DNA from: DATFVA01 sp963745945
GTDB taxonomy: Bacteria; Bacteroidota; Ignavibacteria; Ignavibacteriales; Ignavibacteriaceae
Length of the DNA: 64,000 bases
Direction of reading: 5' to 3'
Assembly: GCA_963745945.1 (NCBI GenBank)
Contig: CAVUZG010000007.1
Span: forward strand, 248,001 to 312,000
Shown here: in pieces, positions 19,237-28,090 of the stretch
How positions within the stretch are numbered: position 1 is the first letter of the stretch
Layout: the number at the start of each line of letters is the position of its first letter
Translations under genes and position numbers: made by a program
The notes under the pieces: generated by a model
Seen by the model: only the letters and a program-made list of their open reading frames with translations
Databases searched by the model: none
Told to the model about the DNA's origin: nothing

Positions 19237-20040
19237 TTATTTCAAAGTCACTTCAACAGAAAAATCCATTGGTTCGAATGACGGTCTTTCACCGCCGCCC
19301 TGCATACCCCCCCTGTTTCCTCCGGGAAAACCTCCCATGCCTCCTCCGGATCCCATTCCGCCCGGTCTCATACCTTCTCCTTCACCGCGTCCATTAAATT
19401 CAGGACGTTCCGGTTTTTCAGTCTCAAATTTTACAACAAGCTTGTCTCCCGGCGAAGCATCAACTCCGTATTTATTTTGTTCATTAATTTTAAGAGGAAC
19501 ACGAAGTTCATAAACAAAACGATCATTTGTGTAACCCAGCTTAGCCATCAGCCCGCTGCTGTCCGAAGTTGAAATTACTGTAACAGGAAAATTATCTTTG
19601 TTAAGTATTCTTATTTCATCCTGATCTTTAATCATTTTTTCCAGCATCATCCCCCTTCCCTTTTCCCTGAATGATTCCGGATTTATCATTACCCGGGATT
19701 CATTCACAATATTATGCAGAGGATATTTTATCCCGATGGAATTATCGTTATTATTTTCATTCTCCAGCCAGATAGTAAATCCGCCTCTGAACATCGGTAA
19801 AATTTTACCTACATCATTTGTGGTTAAACATAGATAAAAATAATTATTGTCATTACTAACACCTACGGCAACCTTCTCATCTTTCATATATTTCAGGTTA
19901 CTTCCCCAGTCAGATGAATTGCCGTCAACCACTATCGGGTTTTGAATTGCAGAGCTTGTTAACTCTGTTGTACTGCTGCAGCCAAAAAACAAAATTGTAT
20001 TTAAAAAAAGAATTGCAAAAGAGAAGAATTGATATTTCAT
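19237..20040 (-). CDS. Lipoprotein with a CBM9-like domain and Gly-rich tail
   Basis: A 267-residue lipoprotein with lipobox FFGCSS at Cys21. After it, PIVVDGNSSDWGSNLKYM starts a carbohydrate-binding-module-9-like beta-sandwich (DG..DW motif near residue 38), which runs to about residue 210. The last 60 residues contain a Gly/Met/Arg-rich low-complexity stretch (GGMGSGGGMGGFPGGNRGG). The fold binds sugars or haem-like ligands in some relatives; here the ligand is unknown. It converges with lpxA. Confidence 0.75.
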   Translation of the reverse strand: MKYQFFSFAILFLNTILFFGCSSTTELTSSAIQNPIVVDGNSSDWGSNLKYMKDEKVAVGVSNDNNYFYLCLTTNDVGKILPMFRGGFTIWLENENNNDNSIGIKYPLHNIVNESRVMINPESFREKGRGMMLEKMIKDQDEIRILNKDNFPVTVISTSDSSGLMAKLGYTNDRFVYELRVPLKINEQNKYGVDASPGDKLVVKFETEKPERPEFNGRGEGEGMRPGGMGSGGGMGGFPGGNRGGMQGGGERPSFEPMDFSVEVTLK

Positions 20041-20142
20041 TTTAACTTCAACTTAATTGTTATTTATAACTTTAACATAAAAATTGGACAAAAAGCATCA
20101 GTGAAGAGTTTAACCTTTACGGTGTTAAAATAATTGAACTGC

Positions 20143-20808
20143 TTAAATAAATGTTGTGATTTCTGAAATATCTTTCTTTTTAATGTCAGGAACTTTAACA
20201 CCTTCAGCAGGATAACCTGCTACCAAAATTAAAAACGGTTTTTCATTTGCCGGGCGTTTTAATATTTCATTTAAAAACCCCATCGGGCTTGGGGTGTGCG
20301 TTAAGGTAACCAGTCCGGAATGGTGCAAAGCTGTAATTAAAATTCCTGTAGCAATTCCTGTGGATTCCAGGGAATAATATTGCTTTACTTTTTTCCCGTC
20401 AGGTCTTATATCAAAACTTTTTGAGAAAATAACTATTAGATATGGCGCATCTTCCAGAAAAGGTTTTTCTTTATTTGTTCCGAGCGGAGCGAGTGCTTCA
20501 AGCCATTCTTTAGGTGCACGTTTTGAATAGAATTCTTTTTCTTCTTCTTCTGCAGCAATTCTTATTTTATGTTTTATCTGTTTATCACTAACAACAACAA
20601 AATGCCAGGGTTGAAGATTTGCACCGTTTGGTGCTGTGCCTGCTGATTTAATACAATTGTTTATTATTTCCACGGAGACAGGCATATCAGAAAATTCTCT
20701 TACGGTTCTTCTCTTTTTTATTTCCTCATAAAAATTCTCAGACCGTTTAATCATTTCCGGCTCGGGGAGAATTTTATAATCACTTAATAGTATAAATTCA
20801 TTTTTCAT
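20143..20808 (-). CDS. Nitroreductase-family flavoprotein, iodotyrosine deiodinase-like
   Basis: A 221-residue FMN enzyme. RRTVREFSDMPV followed by GTAPNGANLQPWHFVVV gives the nitroreductase FMN site. In the lid region, Glu, Tyr and Lys are spaced E-x3-Y-x20-K (in EKEFYSK and ending at NKEKPF). This is the spacing of the substrate-clamping triad known in iodotyrosine deiodinase (mouse Glu153, Tyr157, Lys178). It may therefore act on halotyrosines or related phenols. I start at the ATG at 20808; a TTG two codons upstream is less likely. It is followed by an aldo/keto reductase gene upstream in the same direction, 22 bases away. Confidence 0.88.
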   Translation of the reverse strand: MKNEFILLSDYKILPEPEMIKRSENFYEEIKKRRTVREFSDMPVSVEIINNCIKSAGTAPNGANLQPWHFVVVSDKQIKHKIRIAAEEEEKEFYSKRAPKEWLEALAPLGTNKEKPFLEDAPYLIVIFSKSFDIRPDGKKVKQYYSLESTGIATGILITALHHSGLVTLTHTPSPMGFLNEILKRPANEKPFLILVAGYPAEGVKVPDIKKKDISEITTFI

Positions 20809-20830
20809 TTGCAATATTTTTTTTTATGAA

Positions 20831-21709
20831 TCATGTTTTTCCTATCCAGTTATCGTCATTTTCAGAAAATGCTTTTCTAATTTCAGAATAAACATCTTCC
20901 GGCAGTTTCCCTTTATTTACAGCTTCAATGCTTTTTTTAAGATGATTGAGATCAGACGTTCCGATAATTGCAGAATCAACTCCCGGAGAAAAAGCTGAAA
21001 ACCTGATAAATAATTCTGAGGGTTCAATATCAAAAGCCAAATTCATTTTCTGCCAGCGAACCCAATATTCTTCTGCGTAATTTCCCGATGGTCTTTCGTT
21101 GTATTTCCAAAAAGCATTTGCAATGGGACGTTTTGCAATAACTCCCATTCCGCTTTCATTTGCTTTTGGAATGAGATCGTTCAGGTCTCTCTGGTCCGCA
21201 ACACTAACTGAGGTCTGAATACTTCCGAATCTTCCACAGTATACTGCATAATTAAGATCTTCATTTTCTCCTGAATAAGCCGCAACTTTTATTTTGCCTT
21301 CAGCTTTTGCTTTATCAAGAGCATCAATCACCTCTCCTTTTAGCAAAGTATCTTTTGGACAGGAATGAAGATGAACAATATCAATATAATCAGTTCTTAA
21401 TTTTTGCAGAGCTGCATCAACTCCGGCTAAAATGATTTCGTAAGTCCAGTCGTGAAAACCTGGAATTCCGTATCCTACTTTCGTTGAAAGGATAATTTCA
21501 CTTCTCCTGTAAGAAAGAAATTTACCGATTCGTTCTTCTGATAATCCATAACTTCTCGCAGTATCGAAAAGATTAATTCCGTTATCAACAGCAAAGTTTA
21601 ATAATTTCCCTGCCTCGTGGTCTGACAATTCGTTTCCTCCGATATGTCCTGCCCCAAATCCAAGTGCGGAAACATCGAAATCATTTTTTCCAAAAGTACT
21701 TTTAAGCAT
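20831..21709 (-). CDS. Aldo/keto reductase
   Basis: A 292-residue TIM-barrel oxidoreductase that uses NADPH to reduce carbonyls. Active-site motifs are LFDTARSYGLSEERIGK (Asp, Tyr), STKVGYG (Lys) and DIVHLHSC (His). IIGTSDLNHLKKSIEAV near the C-terminus binds the cofactor phosphate. Its length and order match the AKR family. It precedes the nitroreductase on the same strand with 22 bases between them, so they are likely one operon. Confidence 0.93.
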   Translation of the reverse strand: MLKSTFGKNDFDVSALGFGAGHIGGNELSDHEAGKLLNFAVDNGINLFDTARSYGLSEERIGKFLSYRRSEIILSTKVGYGIPGFHDWTYEIILAGVDAALQKLRTDYIDIVHLHSCPKDTLLKGEVIDALDKAKAEGKIKVAAYSGENEDLNYAVYCGRFGSIQTSVSVADQRDLNDLIPKANESGMGVIAKRPIANAFWKYNERPSGNYAEEYWVRWQKMNLAFDIEPSELFIRFSAFSPGVDSAIIGTSDLNHLKKSIEAVNKGKLPEDVYSEIRKAFSENDDNWIGKT

Positions 21710-21781
21710 TTATTAATCGGAATTGTTATTTGAAAAATGTAAGAATTATTTGAGGAATATAGTGACTGCAAACTCACTTTA

Positions 21782-23903
21782 TTATTTTTTCCCGGAACTT
21801 TTTTTACCCGGCTTTCCACCGCTGATAATAACTTTCAATTCATCAAGGCTTTTGGGATCACCAATAAAAGTAAGATGGTCCCCATCCAGAAATTTAGTGT
21901 TTCCATTAGGAATCATTGTTTCACCTTCTCTCCTGATAAAAGCGATAAGACAACCCCGCGGAATTTCTATATCTCTTAATGCCTTACCCATGAAAACTGA
22001 GGCGGCAGAATGCTTATCAACTATAACCATCAGTAACCGCTCATCGTGCAGAAGCGCTTCTTTCAGTTCCTGATCGTTCTTAGCATTCTCCCAGTCTTTG
22101 GAAAAATTATCATCTTCAACTCTCCCGGCAATCTGTGCAAGAATACGCAAGTGTTGAGTTGGATCCTTTTCCGGACTTACCAGAAAAAAAATAGCTTTTA
22201 CGATTGCTTCATCATCCTGTATTCCCGGTTAACGGATTATTGAAATTAATATGAACACCATTTATGGCTCTTACAAGAACCATTTCTGCCTGGTTAATTC
22301 TCTCCAGCCTGAAATGCGGTAATGCAATGCCATGAGTAACCGGAGTTAAACCGATTTTCGTTCCCTCATTAAATTTATTTTTAAGTGTATCAGCATCAAT
22401 ATATACCGCTTGTTCAAGTAAGACAGCAGCCTGCCCGGCAACTTCACTAAACTCTGTTCTTTGCGGAATATCCAGCACAAAACTTCTTGTAACAATTTCA
22501 TCAAACGGATCTGTTTCTCTTAAACCTTTTTCTTTCAGAATTCCCCGCAGTTCACTGTCAAGTCCGCTGTACCTTGATTTTCCCAGCCTTTCAAAAATAT
22601 GATAAACCGCACCCTGTCTTTGTACTTTTCCAAATGCAAAGTATCTGTACCATAAAATTGCAATTACAATTAATCCCGCTGAAAAAGAAATTGCAAGGAA
22701 TCCCATTTTCAGAATAAGGAAGATTGCTGCAAATATTCCTATAATCTGCATCCATGGATAAAACGGTGATTTAAATCCCGGATCATACGACTCAATTCTA
22801 CTTTCACGCATAACTATAACACCGAGACAAACAAATGCAAACATCAGAAGCTGAAAAGCGCTTGCAAGTTTCGCAATCTTTGTCGGGTCGAATGTAAAAA
22901 TAATGGAAACAATAATACCTAACGTAAATAAAATTGAAACGTATGGAATTCCGTGCAGAGTAAGTTTTTGAAAAACATGAGGCATAATATGATCACGACT
23001 CATTGCAAACGGATAACGCGAAGCACTGAGTGTTCCTGCATTTGCAACCGAGATGAAAGCAATAACAGCACCAATAGAAATTATTATCATTCCGGTTTTG
23101 CCAAAGAATTTTTCTGCCGCGGTTGCAGCAGGCGTAAGATCGCCCATTAGTTCCTTCATAGGAATTACACCAACCATAATAGCTGTGCCTAATCCGTAAA
23201 TTATAAATGCAGTTCCAACAGAAAGAAAAATTCCAAGCGGAAGATTTCTTTCAGGATTTTTAACCTCTTCAGATAAACTTGCTACTTTGGTTATTCCCAC
23301 GTAGCTGATGTATACTAATCCCGTTGCAGAAAAAATTGCATCAAACCCCGAATCAAAAAATCCTTTGAAGTTCGTAAAATTTATCTGCGGAGTTCCTGCC
23401 GTTACAAAAAAAGCGAGAGTTGATAAAAGAATTATCACCAGAATTACCTGGAGTTTTCCACTGCCTTTTAAACTAAAGAGATTAAGAATACCAATTAGAA
23501 TTGCCAGCGTTACTGCAACAGGAATAACCGAAATGGAAGGAATGAATAAAGCTATATATGCACCCATTCCGATTAGAGCGAAACACACTTTTAATATCAG
23601 TGCAAGCCAGGTTCCGAGTCCACCTATTGTACCAAACATTGGTCCCAGTGTTCTGTCGAGAAAGAAATAAACTCCCCCGGCTTTCGGCATTGCCGTAGCA
23701 AGTTCTACTGTGCTGAACATTGCAGGAATTAAAGGGATAAGCGCAAGAAGGTAAGCTAATACAATTGCTGGGCCGGCAACAGTCGCTGCCAGTCCGGGCA
23801 AAAGAAAAAAACCACCGCTTAAAGTAGTACCGGTTGCAATTGCGTAAACATCAAGCAGGTTAAGTTCTTTTTTTAATTTCCGGCTTTTCTTTGCTTCGAA
23901 CAT
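21782..23903 (-). CDS. APC-family amino acid permease fused to EIIA and RCK_C domains, interrupted by a +1 frameshift
   Basis: A transporter of about 706 residues when rejoined. Residues 1-420 form about 12 membrane segments of the APC superfamily (TGTTLSGGFFLLPGLAA at the start, GLVYISYVGITKVASLSEEV in the middle). Then comes a PTS EIIA type-2-like domain with a candidate active His in HGIALPHFRLE, and a TrkA_C/RCK_C domain (RGCLIAFIRREGETMIPNG). The first frame ends at 22212; the second resumes LVSPEKDP and LRILAQIAG and ends at 21782. Total length is 3n+1, so one inserted base near 22222-22226 is enough to explain the break. The start ATG at 23903 begins MFEAKKSRKLKKELNLLDV. Confidence 0.88.
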
Positions 23904-23961
23904 AAGTGAATTTAGTTAAAAAGGATAAGATGTTCCATTTAATAAAAAAGTAAACCGGGAG

Positions 23962-24435
23962 CTATTTCCAGTCATTCAGCATTTTTCTTATAAGCACAAT
24001 CTGAGCAATATGATAGGAGTTATGCTGCGCAGCAATTAGCAATTCTCTTAAGTAAGTGTGTGATTCGGTATGAGGTATCACTTTGGATAGTTCATTCCCC
24101 TTTTCCTTAATAATTTTGATTAATTCATTTCTATCATTTATACAGGCATCAACTGATTTTTTCCATTCTGCATCGGTTACTTTATTTGTTGCGGATGGCC
24201 AGTATTCATCAGGCCATTTGGGTGATTTCCATTCGGGATCAAGCATGTAATTCAGAATATCCTCCTGTGAAATTCTGATATGTTCAAGTTCATCCCAGAC
24301 TGAATGGAGATTGACATTCGGTTTCTTCGCCCGGTTTTCTGTTTTCAATCCCTTCAATGAATTTTCAAGGGAAGCATGTGCCTGCTCTTTACTTAACAGG
24401 TTAATAAGCTGTTCTGCCAGGACATTATTATCCAT
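23962..24435 (-). CDS. DinB family protein
   Basis: A 157-residue four-helix DinB/YfiT-like protein. The metal-binding His candidates are in LEHIRISQ near residue 51 and in AAQHNSYHIAQ near residue 138, the usual H..HxxxH pattern. Trp-rich PEWKSPKWPDEYWP is common in this group. DinB proteins include thiol-dependent transferases and DNA-damage-induced proteins, so the role is open. It lies alone on minus between the permease and the ferredoxin gene. Confidence 0.85.
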   Translation of the reverse strand: MDNNVLAEQLINLLSKEQAHASLENSLKGLKTENRAKKPNVNLHSVWDELEHIRISQEDILNYMLDPEWKSPKWPDEYWPSATNKVTDAEWKKSVDACINDRNELIKIIKEKGNELSKVIPHTESHTYLRELLIAAQHNSYHIAQIVLIRKMLNDWK

Positions 24436-24511
24436 CTTAAATTCCTTTCAAAATTCAGGAATAAAATAATTATTTTTTTTCTGATACCTTGTGAGAATTA
24501 CAACTGTATAT

Positions 24512-24745
24512 TTAAGGAACTATCTGTTTTCCTTTTTCATCGGTAACAATTAAGGCATTAACCGGACAAACAGAACAGGCTTCAATTAACATTCTGCGGT
24601 CGGGTTCTTTTATCTCTTCCTTAAATATTACTATCTTTTTATTATCCAGTTCAAACACTTCATCTGCAACCCTGATACAGTTGGCAGAACCGATACACAT
24701 ATCTCTATCTATTGTAATTTTTAATCCGTTAATTGTTTTTTCCAT
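24512..24745 (-). CDS. Small ferredoxin, [3Fe-4S]/[4Fe-4S] type
   Basis: A 77-residue electron carrier. Cys17, Cys23, Cys57 and Cys60 are the only cysteines (MCIGSANC and ACSVCP). The middle ligand position of the first CxxCxxC motif is Ser20. The pattern C-x5-C ... CP resembles ferredoxins that serve cytochrome P450s and hold a 3Fe-4S cluster. DRDMCIGSANCIRVADEVFEL is typical. No partner reductase or P450 is in the window. Confidence 0.85.
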   Translation of the reverse strand: MEKTINGLKITIDRDMCIGSANCIRVADEVFELDNKKIVIFKEEIKEPDRRMLIEACSVCPVNALIVTDEKGKQIVP

Positions 24746-24826
24746 TTAGATCTTTCGCTTTAAACTTATTTATAAAGTTTTTGTATGAATTAATGAAAAT
24801 ATACAGTTTGAAATTCAAAAATAAAA

Positions 24827-25771
24827 TTATATGAGATTATATTCCTTCAGGATAAATAGCCCTAAGGTAATAGTTATAAGTGATGCAAGAGTTGTAAGAA
24901 GTAAAATATTTGCTGCAAGTTTACTATTTGAACCCATTGCTTCAGCCATTATGAAACTTGCAATAGCGGTGGGACATGCAAAAAGAATAAATAAAATTCC
25001 AAGATCATAACCGCGGAAGCCGAAAAGATATGCAGCATAAATAATTGCAGAGGGAAAAAGTATTAGTTTCAGGAAAGTAGAATAAAGCGAAAGTGTGAAA
25101 CCTTTTTTTAATTCTGCAAAATCCATAAAACCGCCTATTCCAAGAAGCGCAAGAGGAAGTGCAAGAGCCGCAAGATAATTTATCGTTTTGCTTACAATAA
25201 AAGGTAGTTCTATTCTGAAATAAGAAAATGGTATGGCAAATATCACTGCAAGTACCAGCGGATTCCGGATAATCTCTATAATTAAATAACCCATATTCAT
25301 CTGTCTTTCATTGCGAAGAGGAACAGTAAGTGCTATTACAGCTAAGGTATTGTATATAGGTATTGTAAATGCAAGCAAGAGTGATGCTTTCCCAAGATTA
25401 TCAATTCCATAAACATTGGCAATTAATGCAAGTCCTATAACAGCAAAATTTCCCCTGAAACTTCCCTGGATAAAAACGGTTCTGTCTGTTGCGGTTTTAA
25501 CAGAGGGAATGGAAATAAACCAAGCAAAGAAAAACGTTACTAAAGTTCCTGCATAGGCAAAACCGATCAATTCAAAATTTAAGATTTGTGTGAGATCAGT
25601 TTTGGCAATTTCACTAAATATAAGGGCAGGAAGAGAAACAGTAAAAACAATCTTAGAAGAAAGTTTTACGAAATTATCATTTATCATTCCTAGTTTTTTT
25701 AATAAATAACCAAGAGCGACAATAATGAAAACCGGTGCGACAAGTCCGGCAACTACAATTAAGTTCTGCAC
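24827..25771 (-). CDS. AEC (auxin efflux carrier) family permease
   Basis: A 314-residue inner-membrane protein with about ten hydrophobic segments in two halves. FIIVALGYLLKKLGMINDNF at the N-terminus, KIVFTVSLPALIFSEIA, and SFRGNFAVIGLALIANVYG are family marks. Members move organic acids such as malate. The only start with good context is the ATG at 25771. It faces a 400-base gap upstream. Confidence 0.9.
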   Translation of the reverse strand: MQNLIVVAGLVAPVFIIVALGYLLKKLGMINDNFVKLSSKIVFTVSLPALIFSEIAKTDLTQILNFELIGFAYAGTLVTFFFAWFISIPSVKTATDRTVFIQGSFRGNFAVIGLALIANVYGIDNLGKASLLLAFTIPIYNTLAVIALTVPLRNERQMNMGYLIIEIIRNPLVLAVIFAIPFSYFRIELPFIVSKTINYLAALALPLALLGIGGFMDFAELKKGFTLSLYSTFLKLILFPSAIIYAAYLFGFRGYDLGILFILFACPTAIASFIMAEAMGSNSKLAANILLLTTLASLITITLGLFILKEYNLI

Positions 25772-26186
25772 TGGGTATTAAAGATTCTTATTATAAACAT
25801 GAATTATTTTACACAACCACGAAAATTATTTGTACTTAAAAATGAGATATCAATAAGTATTAATAAGCGTCATTTTTGACAGAAGAATTCCCTTCTAAGA
25901 TTTAAACGTTATTTACCTTTATTTAGAAAATGTCTCAATTTTTCATCGAAAAATATAGTTTGTGTTTTAATAATAAATTGTCTTCATCAATAGAACCAAT
26001 TTGATTGCAAATGCCAATATGCAATCAAATGGTATAATTTCTGCTTACTCCTATGAATTTTTCTAATGTATATTTATTTATTAATTATAATTGAAAAATA
26101 GTGATTAATAACAATAATATTAAAAGAGATTCTTAATAAAATAAGTCTTGTTCGTAAACAAATAACAAAGAATGAATGGTGTGATA
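25772..26186. other. AT-rich intergenic region, promoter-bearing
   Basis: No gene-like frame was found. The region separates the divergent AEC permease and DUF4382 lipoprotein genes and so must hold both promoters. The only notable structure is the inverted repeat at 25999-26030. Confidence 0.6.
25999..26030. promoter_or_regulatory. Perfect 11-bp inverted repeat, possible operator
   Basis: ATTTGATTGCA (25999-26009) and TGCAATCAAAT (26020-26030) are exact reverse complements with a 10-base spacer. There is no T run after it, so an operator is more likely than a terminator. It sits about 155 bases upstream of the DUF4382 start. Confidence 0.5.
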
Positions 26187-26975
26187 ATGAAAAAACTAAT
26201 ATACTTAATTCCTGTAGTTCTTCTTTTATTCTATACAGGATGTAAAGATAATTCAACTAATCCTACTAATAATACACAGGGACAGTTGAAAATTTCCATG
26301 GTTGATTCACCTGCAAATTATGACCAGGTGAATGTTGTTGTTAAACGTGTGGAAGTTCATATGGCCGATAGTTCTGAAAGCGGATGGATGATAATTAATC
26401 CGGTTCCCCATACATATGATTTGCTGCAGCTGAGAAATGGGGCAAGTGTTGTTCTTGGTGATACTTTTCTGACAGCCGGTCATTATACACAAATCCGGCT
26501 TATTCTAGGTGAAGGCAGTAATGTTGTTGTAAATGGAATTACTTTCCCGCTCATTATTCCGAGTGGTTTTCAGACCGGGATAAAGTTAAACCATGAATTT
26601 GATATAGAACCGGGTACACTTTATGAATTGATGCTTGATTTCAATGCTGATCAATCAATACATTTAACCGGCAACGGACAGTATATGATGTCTCCTGTCA
26701 TAAGAGTAATGCCGATGATTACTTCAGGAACAATTTCCGGGCAGGTACTACCACTGGATGCTGATGCAAATGTATGGACTTTGGTTGGGCCCGATACTGT
26801 TTCAACTTATCCAAACAGCGGCGGTTATTTTAGCCTGATGGCGTTGCCGGAAGGAACTTATGATGTTCATATAATGCCCAATAACATTGTATACAGGGAT
26901 ACTCTCCTATCAAACATAAATGTTACTGCAGGTAACAATACAAATATTGGTACTGTAAATCTATCTTTTCGATAA
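26187..26975 (+). CDS. DUF4382 domain lipoprotein
   Basis: A 262-residue lipoprotein. The signal ends at YTGC (Cys17 from the ATG at 26187). I prefer that ATG to one 15 bases upstream because the signal peptide begins MKKLIYLIPV there and GGTG precedes it. A DUF4382 domain follows (GQLKISMVDSPANYDQVNVVVK, then KRVEVHM and LRNGASVVLGD), ending about residue 180. The last 80 residues look like a carboxypeptidase-regulatory-like beta-sandwich (SGTISGQVLPLDADANVW). The role is unknown; such proteins are common in Bacteroidota surface sets. A terminator follows. Confidence 0.88.
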   Translation: MKKLIYLIPVVLLLFYTGCKDNSTNPTNNTQGQLKISMVDSPANYDQVNVVVKRVEVHMADSSESGWMIINPVPHTYDLLQLRNGASVVLGDTFLTAGHYTQIRLILGEGSNVVVNGITFPLIIPSGFQTGIKLNHEFDIEPGTLYELMLDFNADQSIHLTGNGQYMMSPVIRVMPMITSGTISGQVLPLDADANVWTLVGPDTVSTYPNSGGYFSLMALPEGTYDVHIMPNNIVYRDTLLSNINVTAGNNTNIGTVNLSFR

Positions 26976-26985
26976 AATTAAAATC

Positions 26986-27026
26986 AACCCCCGGTATAAA
27001 CTGCATTCACCACCGGGGGTTTTTTA
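26986..27026 (+). terminator. Rho-independent terminator after the DUF4382 gene
   Basis: AACCCCCGGT (26986-26995) pairs with ACCGGGGGTT (27012-27021) across a 16-base loop, then a T run follows. Confidence 0.85.
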
Positions 27027-27123
27027 CGGAGAGCAAATCAATTAATTAGTTTACTCTACCTCCAAAAACTTTCACTTTTAAATGCAGAATTAATAAAATT
27101 ATCAACAGCTGAATTGGTTTATT

Positions 27124-27888
27124 CTATGTAGGAAAAGTGTTCCGCATAATATTTGCAAAGCGGTAACTGAAATCGAAGGTTTCTGAAATGTATTTAAGAT
27201 GCACTGTATAAACACGATCATTGGTTTTAACAATTTTTTCTATACAGTTAATATTTATAATGGTAGAGCGGTGTATTTGAAGAAAAGATTTTGAGGGAAG
27301 TAAAGATATCCACGTCTTTAATGATTTTCTTACCACTATTTTACAGTTATCGGTCGTAATAATCCTGCTGTACTCTTTCATTGCTGTAATACAAACTATT
27401 TCATCAAATTTTACAAGCTTCAGTTTATTACCGATTTTTACCAGTATATGATCTTCCCTTTTAGGTTTTCCGTTTTCTTCTTCAAAAGAATTTAATTTAT
27501 TATTTATACCTATCCTGATTTTTTCAAGCTTTTGTAATCTCTTGTTAATTGATTTTAATAATGATGTGTTAATAAACTCCAGCGGCAGATAATCATCAGC
27601 ACCTGCATCCATTACTTCACGAAGTTCATCGGGAGAATTTTTATCCGAAATTACTATCAGCGGTATAGACAATGTTTTTTCTTCTTCAACAATTTTTGAA
27701 AATACATTCAGGCTGCTTTCAATATTATTCAGATAGAATAAAATTAAATCCGGTGAATAACGGGTAGAAATTTCCAGTCCGTCTTTTATATTGTGGGAAT
27801 AAAATATCTCAAACTCATCCTTTGACAGAACAGCCTCGATTTCCCCTGAAATCGCTTCATTACTTTGAATAACTAAAACTTTCTTCAA
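27124..27888 (-). CDS. LytTR DNA-binding regulator with a degenerate receiver domain
   Basis: A 254-residue regulator. Residues 1-115 have the receiver fold, but the key residues are lost: the acidic pair is Gln-Ser (VLVIQSNE), the phosphate acceptor position is Tyr52 (PDLILFYL instead of PDLILLDL), and the conserved Lys is absent (DDYLPLEF instead of DDYLTKPF). Residues 155-254 form a LytTR DNA-binding domain (ILVKIGNKLKLVKFDEIVCI, then FLQIHRSTIININCIEKI). It is likely a phosphorylation-independent regulator. It is divergent from the TorF porin/Amt pair, which it may control. No histidine kinase is adjacent. Confidence 0.88.
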   Translation of the reverse strand: MKKVLVIQSNEAISGEIEAVLSKDEFEIFYSHNIKDGLEISTRYSPDLILFYLNNIESSLNVFSKIVEEEKTLSIPLIVISDKNSPDELREVMDAGADDYLPLEFINTSLLKSINKRLQKLEKIRIGINNKLNSFEEENGKPKREDHILVKIGNKLKLVKFDEIVCITAMKEYSRIITTDNCKIVVRKSLKTWISLLPSKSFLQIHRSTIININCIEKIVKTNDRVYTVHLKYISETFDFSYRFANIMRNTFPT

Positions 27889-28090
27889 CCAACTGCTTAG
27901 ATTATTTTAAAAATCTTCTGAAAACCGAACCAAAATTATCCATTTCCACAGTAAAAAGCTTAACGGCTATCATTACATAAACGTTTAAGACAAAATTGCT
28001 GCGCTGGTTGCAAAATACTGTTAATTATTAATACTATTTACAAATTTTGAAATGCTAGTTAATAAATCCTTAAAAAATTCCGGGGAAATA

